NCBI RefSeq assembly: GCF_011045015.1
Contig: NZ_JAAKZY010000009.1
Coordinates: 39,843-103,842 of the forward strand
Reading direction: 5' to 3'
DNA from: Streptomyces scabichelini
Lineage (GTDB): Bacteria > Actinomycetota > Actinomycetes > Streptomycetales > Streptomycetaceae
Length of the DNA: 64,000 bases
Position 1 is the stretch's first letter. Every line of letters begins with the position of its first letter. This document shows, piece after piece, positions 18,776 through 26,887 of this stretch. Both the position numbers and the translations under genes were made by a program. The notes under the pieces are model-generated. The model worked only from the letters and a program-made list of their open reading frames with translations, was not told the origin of the DNA and did no database searches.

Positions 18776-19705
18776 TCAGCCGGTGAGCCCCGCGTCCTCG
18801 CGGAACAGCTCCTGGTCCAGCCAGACCGCGGCGCGCGCTCCGTCGGCGGCCCCAGTGATCACAAAGGTGAGCGCGTCCGGCAGTGCTTCCAGACGGGCGG
18901 CATCACCGGCCGCGTAGACGCCGGGCACGCTCGTCCGCTGGAACTCGTTCACGCGAATGCAGCCGTCGGGCAGCATCTCGCAGCCGAGTTGCTCGGCGAG
19001 TGCGGAGTGCTGCCTGGTGGGCGCCCGGTGGTAGACGGCCTGGCGCTCCAGTACGCGTCCGTCCGCCAGTACCAGCCGCACCTCGCCCTCCTTGCCCTCG
19101 ACCCGGGAGACCGGGGTTTCGTCGACGGCGATCCCGGCGGCGGCGAGCCTGCTCGCCGCCTGCTCGGGCACCGGATGCCCGTCGGTGCACACCACCACGT
19201 CGTCGCTGAACCGGTCGGCGATGTACAGGGCCTGCATGATCTGCGGCAGCTCGCGGCCCAGAACGGCGATGGTCATGCCCCGCGTCTCCCAGCCGTGGCA
19301 GAAGGGACAGTGATAGACACCCCGGCCGAAGAGCTCGCCGACGCCCTCCACCTGGTCGAGGACATCGACCTGTCCGGTGGCGAGGATCAGTTTGCGGCCC
19401 GCCACCCTGCTGCCGTCGGCGAGCGTCAGCGTGAACCCGTTCCCTTCCTCCGCCGCGGCGGCCGTGGCCACCAGCGCCTCTCGAATCTCCACACTCGGGT
19501 AGGCCGCGAGCTGCTCACGGCCTATGCGGCGCAGCTCCGCCGGGGACGCGCCGTCCCGGCTGAGGAACATGTGCATCTCGGCGGCCGGTGCGTTGCGTGG
19601 TTCACCGCTGTCCAGGAGCAGCACCTTCCGGCGCTGACGGCCCGACACCAGTGCTGCGTTGAGACCGGCGGGGCCTCCACCGACCACGACTACGTCGTAC
19701 GACAT
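18776..19705 (-). CDS. Thioredoxin-reductase-like FAD/NAD(P) oxidoreductase
   Basis: A 309-residue flavoprotein. ATG at 19705 was chosen over an upstream in-frame start because AGGAGA lies just before it and the FAD motif VVVVGGGPAGLNAA follows at once. The redox pair is HCPFCHGW (Cys133 and Cys136), then a second Rossmann region (IAVLGRELPQIMQALYIADR) and the late FAD motif GVYAAGDAA. The CPFCHGW setting is closer to GliT/HlmI-type dithiol oxidases of sulfur natural products than to thioredoxin reductase itself. It is divergent from the 19824 reductase across a Zur-like operator. Inference: it handles thiol/disulfide or thiazoline redox chemistry for the metallophore; a general redox role cannot be excluded. 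Confidence 0.85.
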   Translation of the reverse strand: MSYDVVVVGGGPAGLNAALVSGRQRRKVLLLDSGEPRNAPAAEMHMFLSRDGASPAELRRIGREQLAAYPSVEIREALVATAAAAEEGNGFTLTLADGSRVAGRKLILATGQVDVLDQVEGVGELFGRGVYHCPFCHGWETRGMTIAVLGRELPQIMQALYIADRFSDDVVVCTDGHPVPEQAASRLAAAGIAVDETPVSRVEGKEGEVRLVLADGRVLERQAVYHRAPTRQHSALAEQLGCEMLPDGCIRVNEFQRTSVPGVYAAGDAARLEALPDALTFVITGAADGARAAVWLDQELFREDAGLTG

Positions 19706-19752
19706 CGTTCTCCTCTGCCCGGAGTGATCACGGTCCACTACCCAGCAATCTT

Positions 19753-19771
19753 AATGATAATAGTTTTCATT
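19753..19771. promoter_or_regulatory. Putative Zur (zinc uptake regulator) operator
   Basis: AATGATAATAGTTTTCATT is an imperfect palindrome in the only AT-rich stretch of this divergent promoter. It matches the actinobacterial Zur operator as I remember it (AATGAAAATCATTTTCATT) at 16 of 19 positions. It sits 47 bp before the flavoprotein ATG and 52 bp before the reductase ATG, so one repressor dimer could control both. Confidence 0.65.
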
Positions 19772-19823
19772 TGTATGTGATGGTGCGTAACTTTCCACAC
19801 GTTCCACGACGAAGGGCGAACTC

Positions 19824-20912
19824 ATGGACTCCACCGCGGCCATCGGCATCCTCGGCGGCTACGGAGCCGTCGGAACCGCAGTAGTGCGCCGGCTGCACCA
19901 GGCGGGTGTCGGCCCGCTCCTGGTGGCCGGCCGGGATCCGGCCCGTGCCGAAGCCTCCGTCGCATCGCTCGGCGCGGCCGGGGCGGCTGTCAGTGTCCAG
20001 GCCGTTGACCTCTGGGACGCGTCACTGGACTCGTTCCTCGCCCGCTGTCGGCTCGTCGTCAACTGCGCGGGCCCGTCCTACCGGGTGCTGGACACGGTGG
20101 CGCGGGCCGCACTGCGTCACGGCGTGGACTACGTGGACGCGGCGGGCGACGACCCCCTCCACGCACGGCTGAGCGCACAGGACGGCGGTGATGATGAGTG
20201 GGCGGCCGCACACCGCACCGCCGTCCTCTCCGCAGGAGCGCTGCCGGGACTGTCCGGGCTCCTTCCGCACGTGCTGCTCGACCAGGTGGCACGGCCGGTC
20301 CGGCTGGAGGGATACCTCGGCGGCGTGGCAGCGCTCACCCCCGCCGCCGCGGGAGACGTGCTGCTCGCCCGAGGTCCCGAACACGGCATCCCCTCCGCGG
20401 CCTGGGAAGACGGACAGACCCGCGACCGTGCCCTGGAACCACGGCGCGGCCTGCGGCTCCCCGCCTTCCCGCAGCCGGTCACCGCCTTCCCCTTCCTGTC
20501 CACCGAGGCTGTCCGACTCGCGCAGGCCGCCAGGATCCGCCGGGTGCACTGGTACACAGTCTTCGGCGGTGAGCACCTCGCCGAAGAGCTGGCCATGGCC
20601 TGGGCCATGGACGACATGGAAACGGCGGGTCTGGTCCAGGCCGCGGACGCGGACGTACGCCGCCACGGCTCCTGGTACGGGCAGGAGTTCCGCCTCTGGG
20701 ACGGGACGGACGACGGCCCGCCCACCCGCACGCTCACCCTCCGCGCCGAGGACTCCTACGAACTCAGCGGCTTTCTGTCCGCCACCGCCGCACACCACGT
20801 CCTCGCCGGCCATGTGAAGCCCGGAGTCCACTTCGCAGCGGACGTGCTCGACCCGCTGTCGACTGCCCAGACCCTGGCGACGGACCCGGTGGCCGAGCTG
20901 CACATGACGTGA
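19824..20912 (+). CDS. Saccharopine-dehydrogenase-like NAD(P)-dependent reductase
   Basis: A 362-residue protein with an N-terminal Rossmann fold: IGILGGYGAVGTAVVRRLHQAG, VAGRDPARAEA, then VVNCAGPSYRVLDTVARAAL and GVDYVDAAGD, the pattern of saccharopine-dehydrogenase-type reductases. The C-terminal half is less conserved. It starts downstream of the Zur-like operator and diverges from the flavoprotein. Yersiniabactin and pyochelin clusters need an NADPH-dependent thiazolinyl imide reductase; the usual enzyme is of another fold family and is not seen in this window, so this protein may substitute. A second idea is opine-type metallophore chemistry, where related dehydrogenases act. Function is inferred from context only. 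Confidence 0.8.
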   Translation: MDSTAAIGILGGYGAVGTAVVRRLHQAGVGPLLVAGRDPARAEASVASLGAAGAAVSVQAVDLWDASLDSFLARCRLVVNCAGPSYRVLDTVARAALRHGVDYVDAAGDDPLHARLSAQDGGDDEWAAAHRTAVLSAGALPGLSGLLPHVLLDQVARPVRLEGYLGGVAALTPAAAGDVLLARGPEHGIPSAAWEDGQTRDRALEPRRGLRLPAFPQPVTAFPFLSTEAVRLAQAARIRRVHWYTVFGGEHLAEELAMAWAMDDMETAGLVQAADADVRRHGSWYGQEFRLWDGTDDGPPTRTLTLRAEDSYELSGFLSATAAHHVLAGHVKPGVHFAADVLDPLSTAQTLATDPVAELHMT

Positions 20913-20957
20913 TCACCGGGCGGATGTTGGCGCCGAGGACGGCGAAGCGTCTACTGG

Positions 20958-21257
20958 TCAGACGGGATCGGTGAACGAGATCGGCTTGCCGGTGGCGTGG
21001 GCATATGCGATCTCCCTGCTCGTGGACTCGCCGATATACCCGCCGGGGTTGACGACCAGAACCCGGTCAGCCAGGTCGATCTTGCGCAGGTGGAGGGCGT
21101 CCAGCGCGGTCTTCTGCTCGTTGGTGATCAACTCGTCTGCTTCGCCTGGCGCGACGACGATGACACCTGCGAAGGTCAGATCACGGTTCGCCGCACGCAT
21201 CTCGTCCACGAACCGGGTAGAGCCGCAGATGCAGACAATCTCAGGTCGGTCGGGCAC
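20958..21257 (-). CDS. Small nucleoside 2-deoxyribosyltransferase-like / DUF4406-like protein
   Basis: A 99-residue protein with GTG start at 21257 and a GAAGGA ribosome site seven bases before it. IVCICGSTRF at the start, LADRVLVVNPGGYIGESTSREIAYA in the second half and a closing beta strand fit the small Rossmann-like family that includes nucleoside 2-deoxyribosyltransferases and DUF4406. The Glu in the YIGESTSREI helix corresponds to the family's catalytic or binding position. It stands alone between the metallophore cluster and a decayed acetyltransferase; biochemical role unknown. Confidence 0.75.
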   Translation of the reverse strand: MPDRPEIVCICGSTRFVDEMRAANRDLTFAGVIVVAPGEADELITNEQKTALDALHLRKIDLADRVLVVNPGGYIGESTSREIAYAHATGKPISFTDPV

Positions 21258-21344
21258 GGCTCAGTCCTTCGGTCGAACGGGAAACCGTCAGTGTGCACGT
21301 TGACATCACAGACAGGCACACGAGCCAACAGTTTGCGCAGCGAG

Positions 21345-21800
21345 ATGGACACCACGCGGCTGCACCGTCGCAGGCGGGAGGCGTGGCCCGTACTGGGAAT
21401 GGCGCTGCTCGACGGCGAAGTCCGGGGTGCACCCGGCTCACCAGCTTCCTTCAGCAACACGGCCCAGGTGCGTTCCACAAGGACACCGGTGCCTTGGTCG
21501 GCTCGTACTGTCTGACCCTCGTCAGCCGCGGTGTCTGGGAGCTCGGGTACCGGGCGGTCAAGGAGTTGCGCGGACGTGGGTACTCGGTGGAGGCCGCTCG
21601 GGCCCTGTGCGACTGGGGCTGGGTCACGCTCGACGTGCACCGCATCGAGCGGTGGGCCATGGCCGGGAACACCGGCTCGTGTGCCGTCGCCGAGAAACTC
21701 GGCTTCACCGTCGAAAGGACACTGCGCAGTCGCAGCATCGCCGACGAAGGCAAACCGCACGGCTGATGGGTGGGCGGACTGCCGAGGCCCTGCTGCTCGG
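21345..21800 (+). pseudogene. Broken GNAT-family N-acetyltransferase
   Basis: A GNAT-like start (MDTTRLHRRRREA) opens at 21345 in one frame. The body of the domain, including LVGSYCLTLVSRGVWELGY, GRGYSVEAARALCDWGW and AMAGNTGSCAVAEKLGF, is in another frame from about 21475. The expected ending DWWVGG is interrupted by TGA at 21764-21766 followed in frame by WVGGLP. So there is at least one frameshift with probable internal loss, plus a nonsense change. The piece from 21475 to 21766 still encodes the acetyl-CoA-binding region but lacks the N-terminal strands. Confidence 0.7.
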
Positions 21801-21860
21801 GCCAATGCTTCGCTGGCTGCGTCCGCTGTTCTGACCGCCCCGGTCAGTAGCATCAGGAAC

Positions 21861-22090
21861 ATGGCCCATGTCTTGATCGGCCACAGTGATGCCGCACGGC
21901 GAGTGAGCTGGTGGCGCACCGGTTTTGTCATGCTGATCCTTGCCGGTGGGACAGTGGCGGTCGGTCTGGGGGCGCGGGCGCCGGACCGGGGGTGTGGATT
22001 GGCGGTTTCGGCGTTTTCTCGATGACCGCGTTGTTCGGCATGGTCAATGGCATCTACGGCCGGGTGCTACTGACGGAGACGGGAATGTAG
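21861..22090 (+). pseudogene. Small membrane protein with probable one-base frameshift
   Basis: ATG at 21861 opens a frame with one hydrophobic helix (VMLILAGGTVAVGLGA) that stops at 22025 after 54 residues. Adding one G to the five-G run near 21989 would let translation continue as GVWIGGFGVFSMTALFG and on to 22090, giving a more natural two-helix protein of about 75 residues. No family was recognised. It may be a real frameshift, a sequencing slip or a short real gene. Confidence 0.35.
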
Positions 22091-22524
22091 TTCCGCACTT
22101 TGGTCAGCAGGCGCTCGATTCCGTGGTGCGAAGTCGCTGGTGTCGAGTCGCGGAAGCGAACGCGAGACCAAACGAACGGTAATCAGGGAAGAGCGGTCCG
22201 GATCAGTGATGGCCCTCTTCGTACGCCCGGGCTTGCTCCTCCATCCGAGCGTTGTACTCCGCGATGATGCCGGCAGCGTCACGGATGGTCTCTTGCTCGT
22301 CGGGCAGGGGCTCATGCCGCACAGCGGTACCCAGGCAGTCGAGGCCATGCCCGCGCGGCCCCGCAGCTCGACAGCACCCAGGGGTGGGGCCGCCGCCCCG
22401 CGGGGGCACCCTGCCGATTTCTTACTTGTTCCGCTTGCTTGGAGTGCACGCCAAGGCCATAGCGTTGAGGGCATGCCGGTATCACTGGGGTCTCGCCGGT
22501 GTCCCGGAAGGCTGCCTAACTTCT

Positions 22525-22608
22525 ATACCGGCGGCTCTCGGGCTCGGCTGCATGGGTATGAGTTTCTTCTACGGTCAGCCACCACGGCCCCGGCAAATTC
22601 GTGATTAA
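22525..22608 (+). pseudogene. N-terminal fragment of an aldo-keto reductase
   Basis: The 27-codon stretch ending at 22608 reads ALGLGCMGMSFFYG near its start, a near-perfect match to the opening strand of many bacterial aldo-keto reductases, and then terminates. Nothing downstream continues the barrel; a short-chain dehydrogenase begins 72 bp later. The remaining bases from 21834 to 22680 hold no other gene that I can support. Confidence 0.45.
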
Positions 22609-22680
22609 AACACCGACAGCTGAACCGAACACCCGACGCGTCAACGCATCATTCCGCACGACCAACGAGAAGGACGGCAA

Positions 22681-23475
22681 GTGGTAGACAACCAATTCAC
22701 AACGCATGCAGAACTTTTCGATCTGGGTGGAAAGCGCGCGCTCGTCACCGGTGGCACCAGAGGCATCGGGATGATGATCGCGCGTGGCCTTCTCCAGGCG
22801 GGCGTCCGCGTGGTCATCAGCTCACGCAACGCAGAAGCGTGCGCTCAGGCGCAGGAACAGCTGTCCAAATTCGGTGAGGTGCGGGCCATCCCCGCCGACC
22901 TGTCCCGCCACGACGAATGTCGGCGACTGTCCGACCTCGTCACCGCCGACTCGGAGCGTCTCGACATCCTCGTCAACAACGCGGGCGCCCTGTGGGACGA
23001 GCCGCTGGCGACGTTCCCGGACGAGGCCTGGGACACGGTCGTCGACCTCAACCTGAAGTCGCCGTTCTGGCTGGTCCAGGCGCTGCTGCCCGCACTTCGC
23101 AAGGCGGGCACCGCCGACGATCCCGCGCGGATCATCAACATCGGCAGCATCGCCGCCATCCACATCCCCCAGCGGCCCAACTACTCGTACTCCAGCAGCA
23201 AGGCCGCGCTGCATCAACTCACCAGAGTGCTCGCCAAGGAACTAGGACCGCAGCACGTCACCGTGAACGCCGTGGCGCCGGGACCGTTCCCGTCGACGAT
23301 GATGGCTGCAACCCTCGATGAGTTCGGCGAGGCGATCGCGGCGTCGGCCCCACTACGCCGGATCGGCCGCGACGACGACATGGCGGGTGTCGCCGTGTTC
23401 CTCGCCAGCCGGGCAGGCGCATACCTGACGGGCGCCGTGATCCCCGTCGACGGCGGCATCGCCACAACCGCGTAG
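22681..23475 (+). CDS. Short-chain dehydrogenase/reductase
   Basis: A 264-residue classical SDR with GTG start at 22681, preceded by AAGGA. Cofactor motif TGGTRGIG (about residues 21-28), NNAG motif in LVNNAGALWDE, catalytic Ser in NIGSIAA, and Tyr/Lys in YSYSSSKAALH (YxxxK), then VNAVAPGPFPS and the C-terminal GAVIPVDGG. It resembles 3-oxoacyl-ACP reductase or gluconate 5-dehydrogenase homologues, but substrate cannot be read from sequence. It is the only intact gene between the broken aldo-keto reductase and the transposase remnant. Confidence 0.88.
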   Translation: MVDNQFTTHAELFDLGGKRALVTGGTRGIGMMIARGLLQAGVRVVISSRNAEACAQAQEQLSKFGEVRAIPADLSRHDECRRLSDLVTADSERLDILVNNAGALWDEPLATFPDEAWDTVVDLNLKSPFWLVQALLPALRKAGTADDPARIINIGSIAAIHIPQRPNYSYSSSKAALHQLTRVLAKELGPQHVTVNAVAPGPFPSTMMAATLDEFGEAIAASAPLRRIGRDDDMAGVAVFLASRAGAYLTGAVIPVDGGIATTA

Positions 23476-23544
23476 GCCGCCTGAAGCGTGTTGCAGAAGG
23501 CCGTGATTTTGCAGGTCAAAGCCTGACCACGGCTGTTCTGATCC

Positions 23545-23693
23545 CCAGGGCAGGGCGAGGTTGTGCATGTGGGCGACGGCTTGGACCGCGTGACGGAGGC
23601 CGTCGCCGAGCACGGTGACGCCCTGGCACTGGTCCGGTAGGCCGGAGTTGCGCCACACGTGGGCGTCGGCTTTGTTGCCCGGGGCCGGGTTCC
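23545..23693 (-). mobile_element. Remnant of an IS5-like transposase gene
   Basis: On the minus strand the peptide PGNKADAHVWRNSGL followed by CQGVTVLGDG resembles the region before the second catalytic Asp of IS5-type transposases, and it runs directly into GLRHAVQAVAHMHNLAL, which resembles their C-terminal end. The segment between them is deleted and no start or flanking inverted repeats are evident. An inactive scar. Confidence 0.5.
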
Positions 23694-23702
23694 CCGTCGG
23701 AC

Positions 23703-23960
23703 TCACCCGCTCCCTGTGCGGTCCGGGCTGTCGGCGCAGCCGAGGGTGCCGAGCATCTGCCGCATCGCGGCGACCACCGACGGCTCCACCCGGTAGTACA
23801 CCCACGTGCCGCGCCGCCCGGAGGTGAGCAGGTCGGCCTCCTTGAGCTTCTTCAGGTGGTGGGAGACGGTCGGCTGGGACACGCCGACGTCGGAGATGTC
23901 GCACACGCACGCCTCCCCTCCCTCGTGCGAGGCGACCGCGGTGAACAACCGCAGCCGCAC
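23703..23960 (-). CDS. ArsR-family transcriptional regulator
   Basis: A winged-helix repressor of 85 residues from the GTG at 23960. The helix-turn-helix reads CDISDVGVSQPTVSHHLKKL, followed by the wing TSGRRGTWVYYRVEP. A Cys pair (ACVC) just before the recognition helix could bind metal or arsenical. The frame stays open to the stop at 24069 and contains the expected ALLGRLQGGALGDPVRLRLF upstream of the GTG, but there is no normal start codon there. The N-terminus has therefore either lost its start or uses the internal GTG. Tandem with the secreted protein gene upstream; the target is unknown. Confidence 0.65.
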   Translation of the reverse strand: MRLRLFTAVASHEGGEACVCDISDVGVSQPTVSHHLKKLKEADLLTSGRRGTWVYYRVEPSVVAAMRQMLGTLGCADSPDRTGSG

Positions 23961-24068
23961 CGGGTCGCCCAGCGCGCCGCCCTGGAGCCGACCGAGCAGG
24001 GCACCCGCATCGTCGACCCGGCCGGTGGTGTCACGGACGGGGCCTGGGCGGTCCCGGCCGCGGCCTGG

Positions 24069-24644
24069 TCAGCGGCTGCTCGTCCAGCTGTGGGCCACGT
24101 CGACCAACAGGCGGTCGGGCAGCTGGATCACCCGGAACGGCAGCCGGGCGCGGACACCGAGACCGACCTGTGTCTCGCCCTCGAAACTGCCGGCGAACCG
24201 GGTGTCCCTGAACGTGCGGTATCCGCCGATGTCCACACCGGGCAGGGGGCGGGCCACCTGTCCCGGGTATACGGCCGCGCCGCTCTCCGGCTCGTAACTC
24301 GGTGCGGCTACACGGACTTCGAGTACGGCACCGCCGCCGACCGGGATGTAGTCACCGGAGCCGGCCTGGTGGAGCCGGTCGACGTACCCGACGTAGTAGC
24401 CGATGTCACCGCCGCCGGGGACGTCGAACACCATACGGTCGAAGCAGTCGTGCCGGCCCGTCCTGATGTCCTTGAGGGGCACGGCGCCGGCGGCGACACC
24501 GCCCTTGATGCCGCTGCCCCAGCCCGTCGGGCAGGCCGTGGCACGTGAAGCAGTCGCCGGGGCGGCGCCCGCGGCGGTCGCTCCCGCCCCCAGCACGGTG
24601 CCTGCGAGGGCGAGTGCCGCCACTGCCGCTGCTATTCGTCGCAT
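24069..24644 (-). CDS. Secreted AMIN-like domain protein
   Basis: A 191-residue protein with a clear Sec signal peptide (MRRIAAAVAALALAGTVLG, Ala-rich cleavage region). The mature part has the pattern of Streptomyces AMIN-like proteins: CPTGWGSG, GRHDCFDRMVFDV, GYYVGYV, SGDYIPVGGGAVLEV, FAGSFEGETQVGLGV and a closing RLLVDVAHSW. Two Cys residues could form a disulfide. Predicted to be extracellular; related domains bind cell-wall components, but no activity is established here. Confidence 0.8.
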   Translation of the reverse strand: MRRIAAAVAALALAGTVLGAGATAAGAAPATASRATACPTGWGSGIKGGVAAGAVPLKDIRTGRHDCFDRMVFDVPGGGDIGYYVGYVDRLHQAGSGDYIPVGGGAVLEVRVAAPSYEPESGAAVYPGQVARPLPGVDIGGYRTFRDTRFAGSFEGETQVGLGVRARLPFRVIQLPDRLLVDVAHSWTSSR

Positions 24645-24801
24645 GATGTCTGATGTCCCCTTGGTCTCATATTGGCCTCGTCAAGCTGATATGAGGTGAG
24701 ACCGGCGGGTATGGCAGAAGGTTGTATGCCGGGGCGGAACGAGTCTGTACGTCAGTTGAGGCGGAGTCCGGACGCACGACTCGGGCAGCCGTCAGCAGCC
24801 G

Positions 24802-26556
24802 TCAGCGGAACACCTTCAGCGCCCGGAGCCGATTGAGGGCGGCGGCGACTTCGTAGCGGCGCGGTACCGCGAAGTCGTCGTCGTGGACGGAGAGGAGGGC
24901 CGCGACGCTGTCGGGTGGCCCGGTCAACTCCTGGTCCAGCAGGTCCAGGGCTTCGGCCAGGGATCGCCGTCCGTCCAGGTGGCCGTGGCGCACCAGCAGT
25001 TCCATGGCCAGGCCGACGCCGGTGACGTGCGGGGCGTCGGCGAGCTGCTCGACGGCGCGCAGGTCCACGTCGTGCTCGCCGAAGACGAGGTGGTCGGTGC
25101 CCCGGGCGCGGATGCGCGTGCGGCCGCGGACGGTGGCGTCCAGACACGACGGATCCGGACGGCGGGGGACGACACCGGGGAAGGACTCCGCCTCGGCGAG
25201 CCGCCCGGTGGGCACGGCGGCGACCTCGCGGGCCCGCTCGGTGACGTCGTACGGCCGGTACGCGTCCATCATCACGACCCGGTCGGCGACTTCCAGGTAG
25301 TCCCCGGACCCACCCATCACCAGCACGGTGGAGACGCCGTGGTCCCGGTGGAGGGAGCGTACGGAGTCCACCAGCGGGGTCAGCGGCTCGCGCTCCTTGG
25401 CCACCAGGGCCTGCATCCGGGCGTCCCGGATCATGAGGTTGGTGGCGGCGGTGTCCTCGTCGATGAGCAGGACCCGGGCGCCCGACTCCACGGCCTCGCA
25501 CAGGGAGGCCGCCTGCGAGGTGGAGCCGGAGGCGTTGGGGGTGGAGAAGTCGGTGGTGCCGGTGCCGCCGGGCAGGTGGTCCACGAATGCGTGCACGTCC
25601 ACCCGTTCCACCCGGCGGCCGTCCTCCGCGCGGATCTTCACCGTGTCGGAACGGGAGACGACGCGTTCGCGTCCGTCGCCGGGAACGTGGTCCCACATGC
25701 CGGTCTCCAGGGCCCGCAACAGGGTTGACTTGCCGTGGAAGCCACCGCCGACGATCAGGGTCACGCCCTCCGGGACGCCCATGCCGGTGACGGGGCCCGC
25801 GTGCGGCAGCCGTACGGTCACGCGCAGCTCGTCCGGGGCGCGGAACGGGACAAGGCCCGCACCGCGGGCGGGTCGGTCGTCCGCTCCGGTCCTGCGCGGC
25901 AGCAGCGCGCCGTCGGCGACGAAGGCGACGAGGCCGAGGCCGGGCAGTGCGGAGCGCAACGCCACGGAGTCCTCCACGGTCGCGACGAAGTCCGCCACCT
26001 CCGCTGGGTCCAAAGCCGTGTGGCACAGGGCGCGTTCGGCGAGCTGCGGCAGCCCTCGGCACAGCAGCCGCCGCGCCGACCTGCCGTCGATCCGCCGGTG
26101 ATGGCCCGGCAGTGCGACGCCGAGCCGCAGCGTGACGGACCCGTCGACGGCGCCGATCACGCACGAACTGCGGTCCAGCACCTCCTGGCCACCCGAGTCC
26201 ACCTGACAGGCGGGTTCCGAGGCGGCGTCCTGAGCCGCGCGCCACATGAGGTAGCCGGCCAGCGCCCGGCGCCGTACCGGGGAATCCCACAACTCGCGGG
26301 GGAACCCGGCCCGTTCGCCCGGCACGTGAAGGGCGGCCCGGGCGGGCGGCGCGAAAGGATCGGCCTGGCCTCGGACCACCTCCAGTGTCCATCCCCCGGG
26401 CAGCTCCCAAGCGCCGACGAGCCCCTTGTAGCGCCCGTACGGAGCGCCGTCGAGCCGGTCCAGTTCACTGTCCAGTCCCTGGCGGACCCGGCCCTTTCGT
26501 CCCGGATTCTCCCTTTGTCCGGCTTCTCCCTCGATTCCTCCTGTGTGCCGGCGCAT
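24802..26556 (-). CDS. ABC-class P-loop ATPase (PF09818-like)
   Basis: A 584-residue soluble ATPase. The middle carries VTLIVGGGFHGKSTLLRALE (Walker A GGFHGKST) and later ARVLLIDEDTAATNLMIRD (Walker B LLIDED). A conserved stretch TDFSTPNASGSTSQAASL stands where ABC proteins have their signature, and VLVMGGSGDYLEVADRVVMM follows. This order fits the ATPase of the ABC class family, whose cellular role is poorly known. No membrane helices. It is divergent from the azole-peptide precursor across 174 bp of AT-richer DNA, so it could be co-regulated with that cluster or be its edge. Confidence 0.82.
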   Translation of the reverse strand: MRRHTGGIEGEAGQRENPGRKGRVRQGLDSELDRLDGAPYGRYKGLVGAWELPGGWTLEVVRGQADPFAPPARAALHVPGERAGFPRELWDSPVRRRALAGYLMWRAAQDAASEPACQVDSGGQEVLDRSSCVIGAVDGSVTLRLGVALPGHHRRIDGRSARRLLCRGLPQLAERALCHTALDPAEVADFVATVEDSVALRSALPGLGLVAFVADGALLPRRTGADDRPARGAGLVPFRAPDELRVTVRLPHAGPVTGMGVPEGVTLIVGGGFHGKSTLLRALETGMWDHVPGDGRERVVSRSDTVKIRAEDGRRVERVDVHAFVDHLPGGTGTTDFSTPNASGSTSQAASLCEAVESGARVLLIDEDTAATNLMIRDARMQALVAKEREPLTPLVDSVRSLHRDHGVSTVLVMGGSGDYLEVADRVVMMDAYRPYDVTERAREVAAVPTGRLAEAESFPGVVPRRPDPSCLDATVRGRTRIRARGTDHLVFGEHDVDLRAVEQLADAPHVTGVGLAMELLVRHGHLDGRRSLAEALDLLDQELTGPPDSVAALLSVHDDDFAVPRRYEVAAALNRLRALKVFR

Positions 26557-26730
26557 GTGACTCCCGATGTCCGTGCGGATGCTCGCGGCAGTCTAGGCGC
26601 GATGCGGTACTTCGACATGTCAATGAAAAACGGGACACCGCGTGACCGGAAATCATTGTTAAATTCCTGCGCATGGCCGAAACCGGTCAGATCAGGAAAT
26701 GACTCATCGGATTTTTTTCCGGGAGGAATC

Positions 26731-26874
26731 ATGCAGCTCGACAGCGAAAAGGTGCGCGAAGAGCGCACGCTTGCCCATGGCGAGGAGATCGACGAGGTCT
26801 CCGGCGAGCAGCTGACCGTACCCGCAGGCAGCACCTCGGGCTCCACCTCGGCCGCTGTGGTCGTGGAGGACTGA
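26731..26874 (+). CDS. Linear azol(in)e-containing peptide (TOMM/LAP) precursor
   Basis: A 47-residue peptide with a strong ribosome site GGGAGGAATC directly before ATG. The N-terminal part is charged and helical-looking (SEKVREERTLAHGEEIDEV), as expected of a leader recognised by the SagC-like protein. The C-terminal part is the likely core: LTVPAGSTSGSTSAAVVVED (residues 28-47), with Ser/Thr-Gly repeats and no Cys, so only oxazoles or methyloxazoles could form. It is followed within 15 bp by a strong hairpin and then by SagB-, SagC- and YcaO-like genes. Leader/core boundary is an inference. I recognise no characterised peptide with this core. Confidence 0.8.
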   Translation: MQLDSEKVREERTLAHGEEIDEVSGEQLTVPAGSTSGSTSAAVVVED

Positions 26875-26887
26875 GGGAGTCACTCAT

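Noticed and set aside
22203..22310. Minus-strand peptide ending QETIRDAAGIIAEYNARMEE
   Set aside because: The tail looks like a natural helix, but the upstream part of the frame has no sense, no ribosome site is seen, and no family is recognisable. It may be another remnant in the decayed zone.
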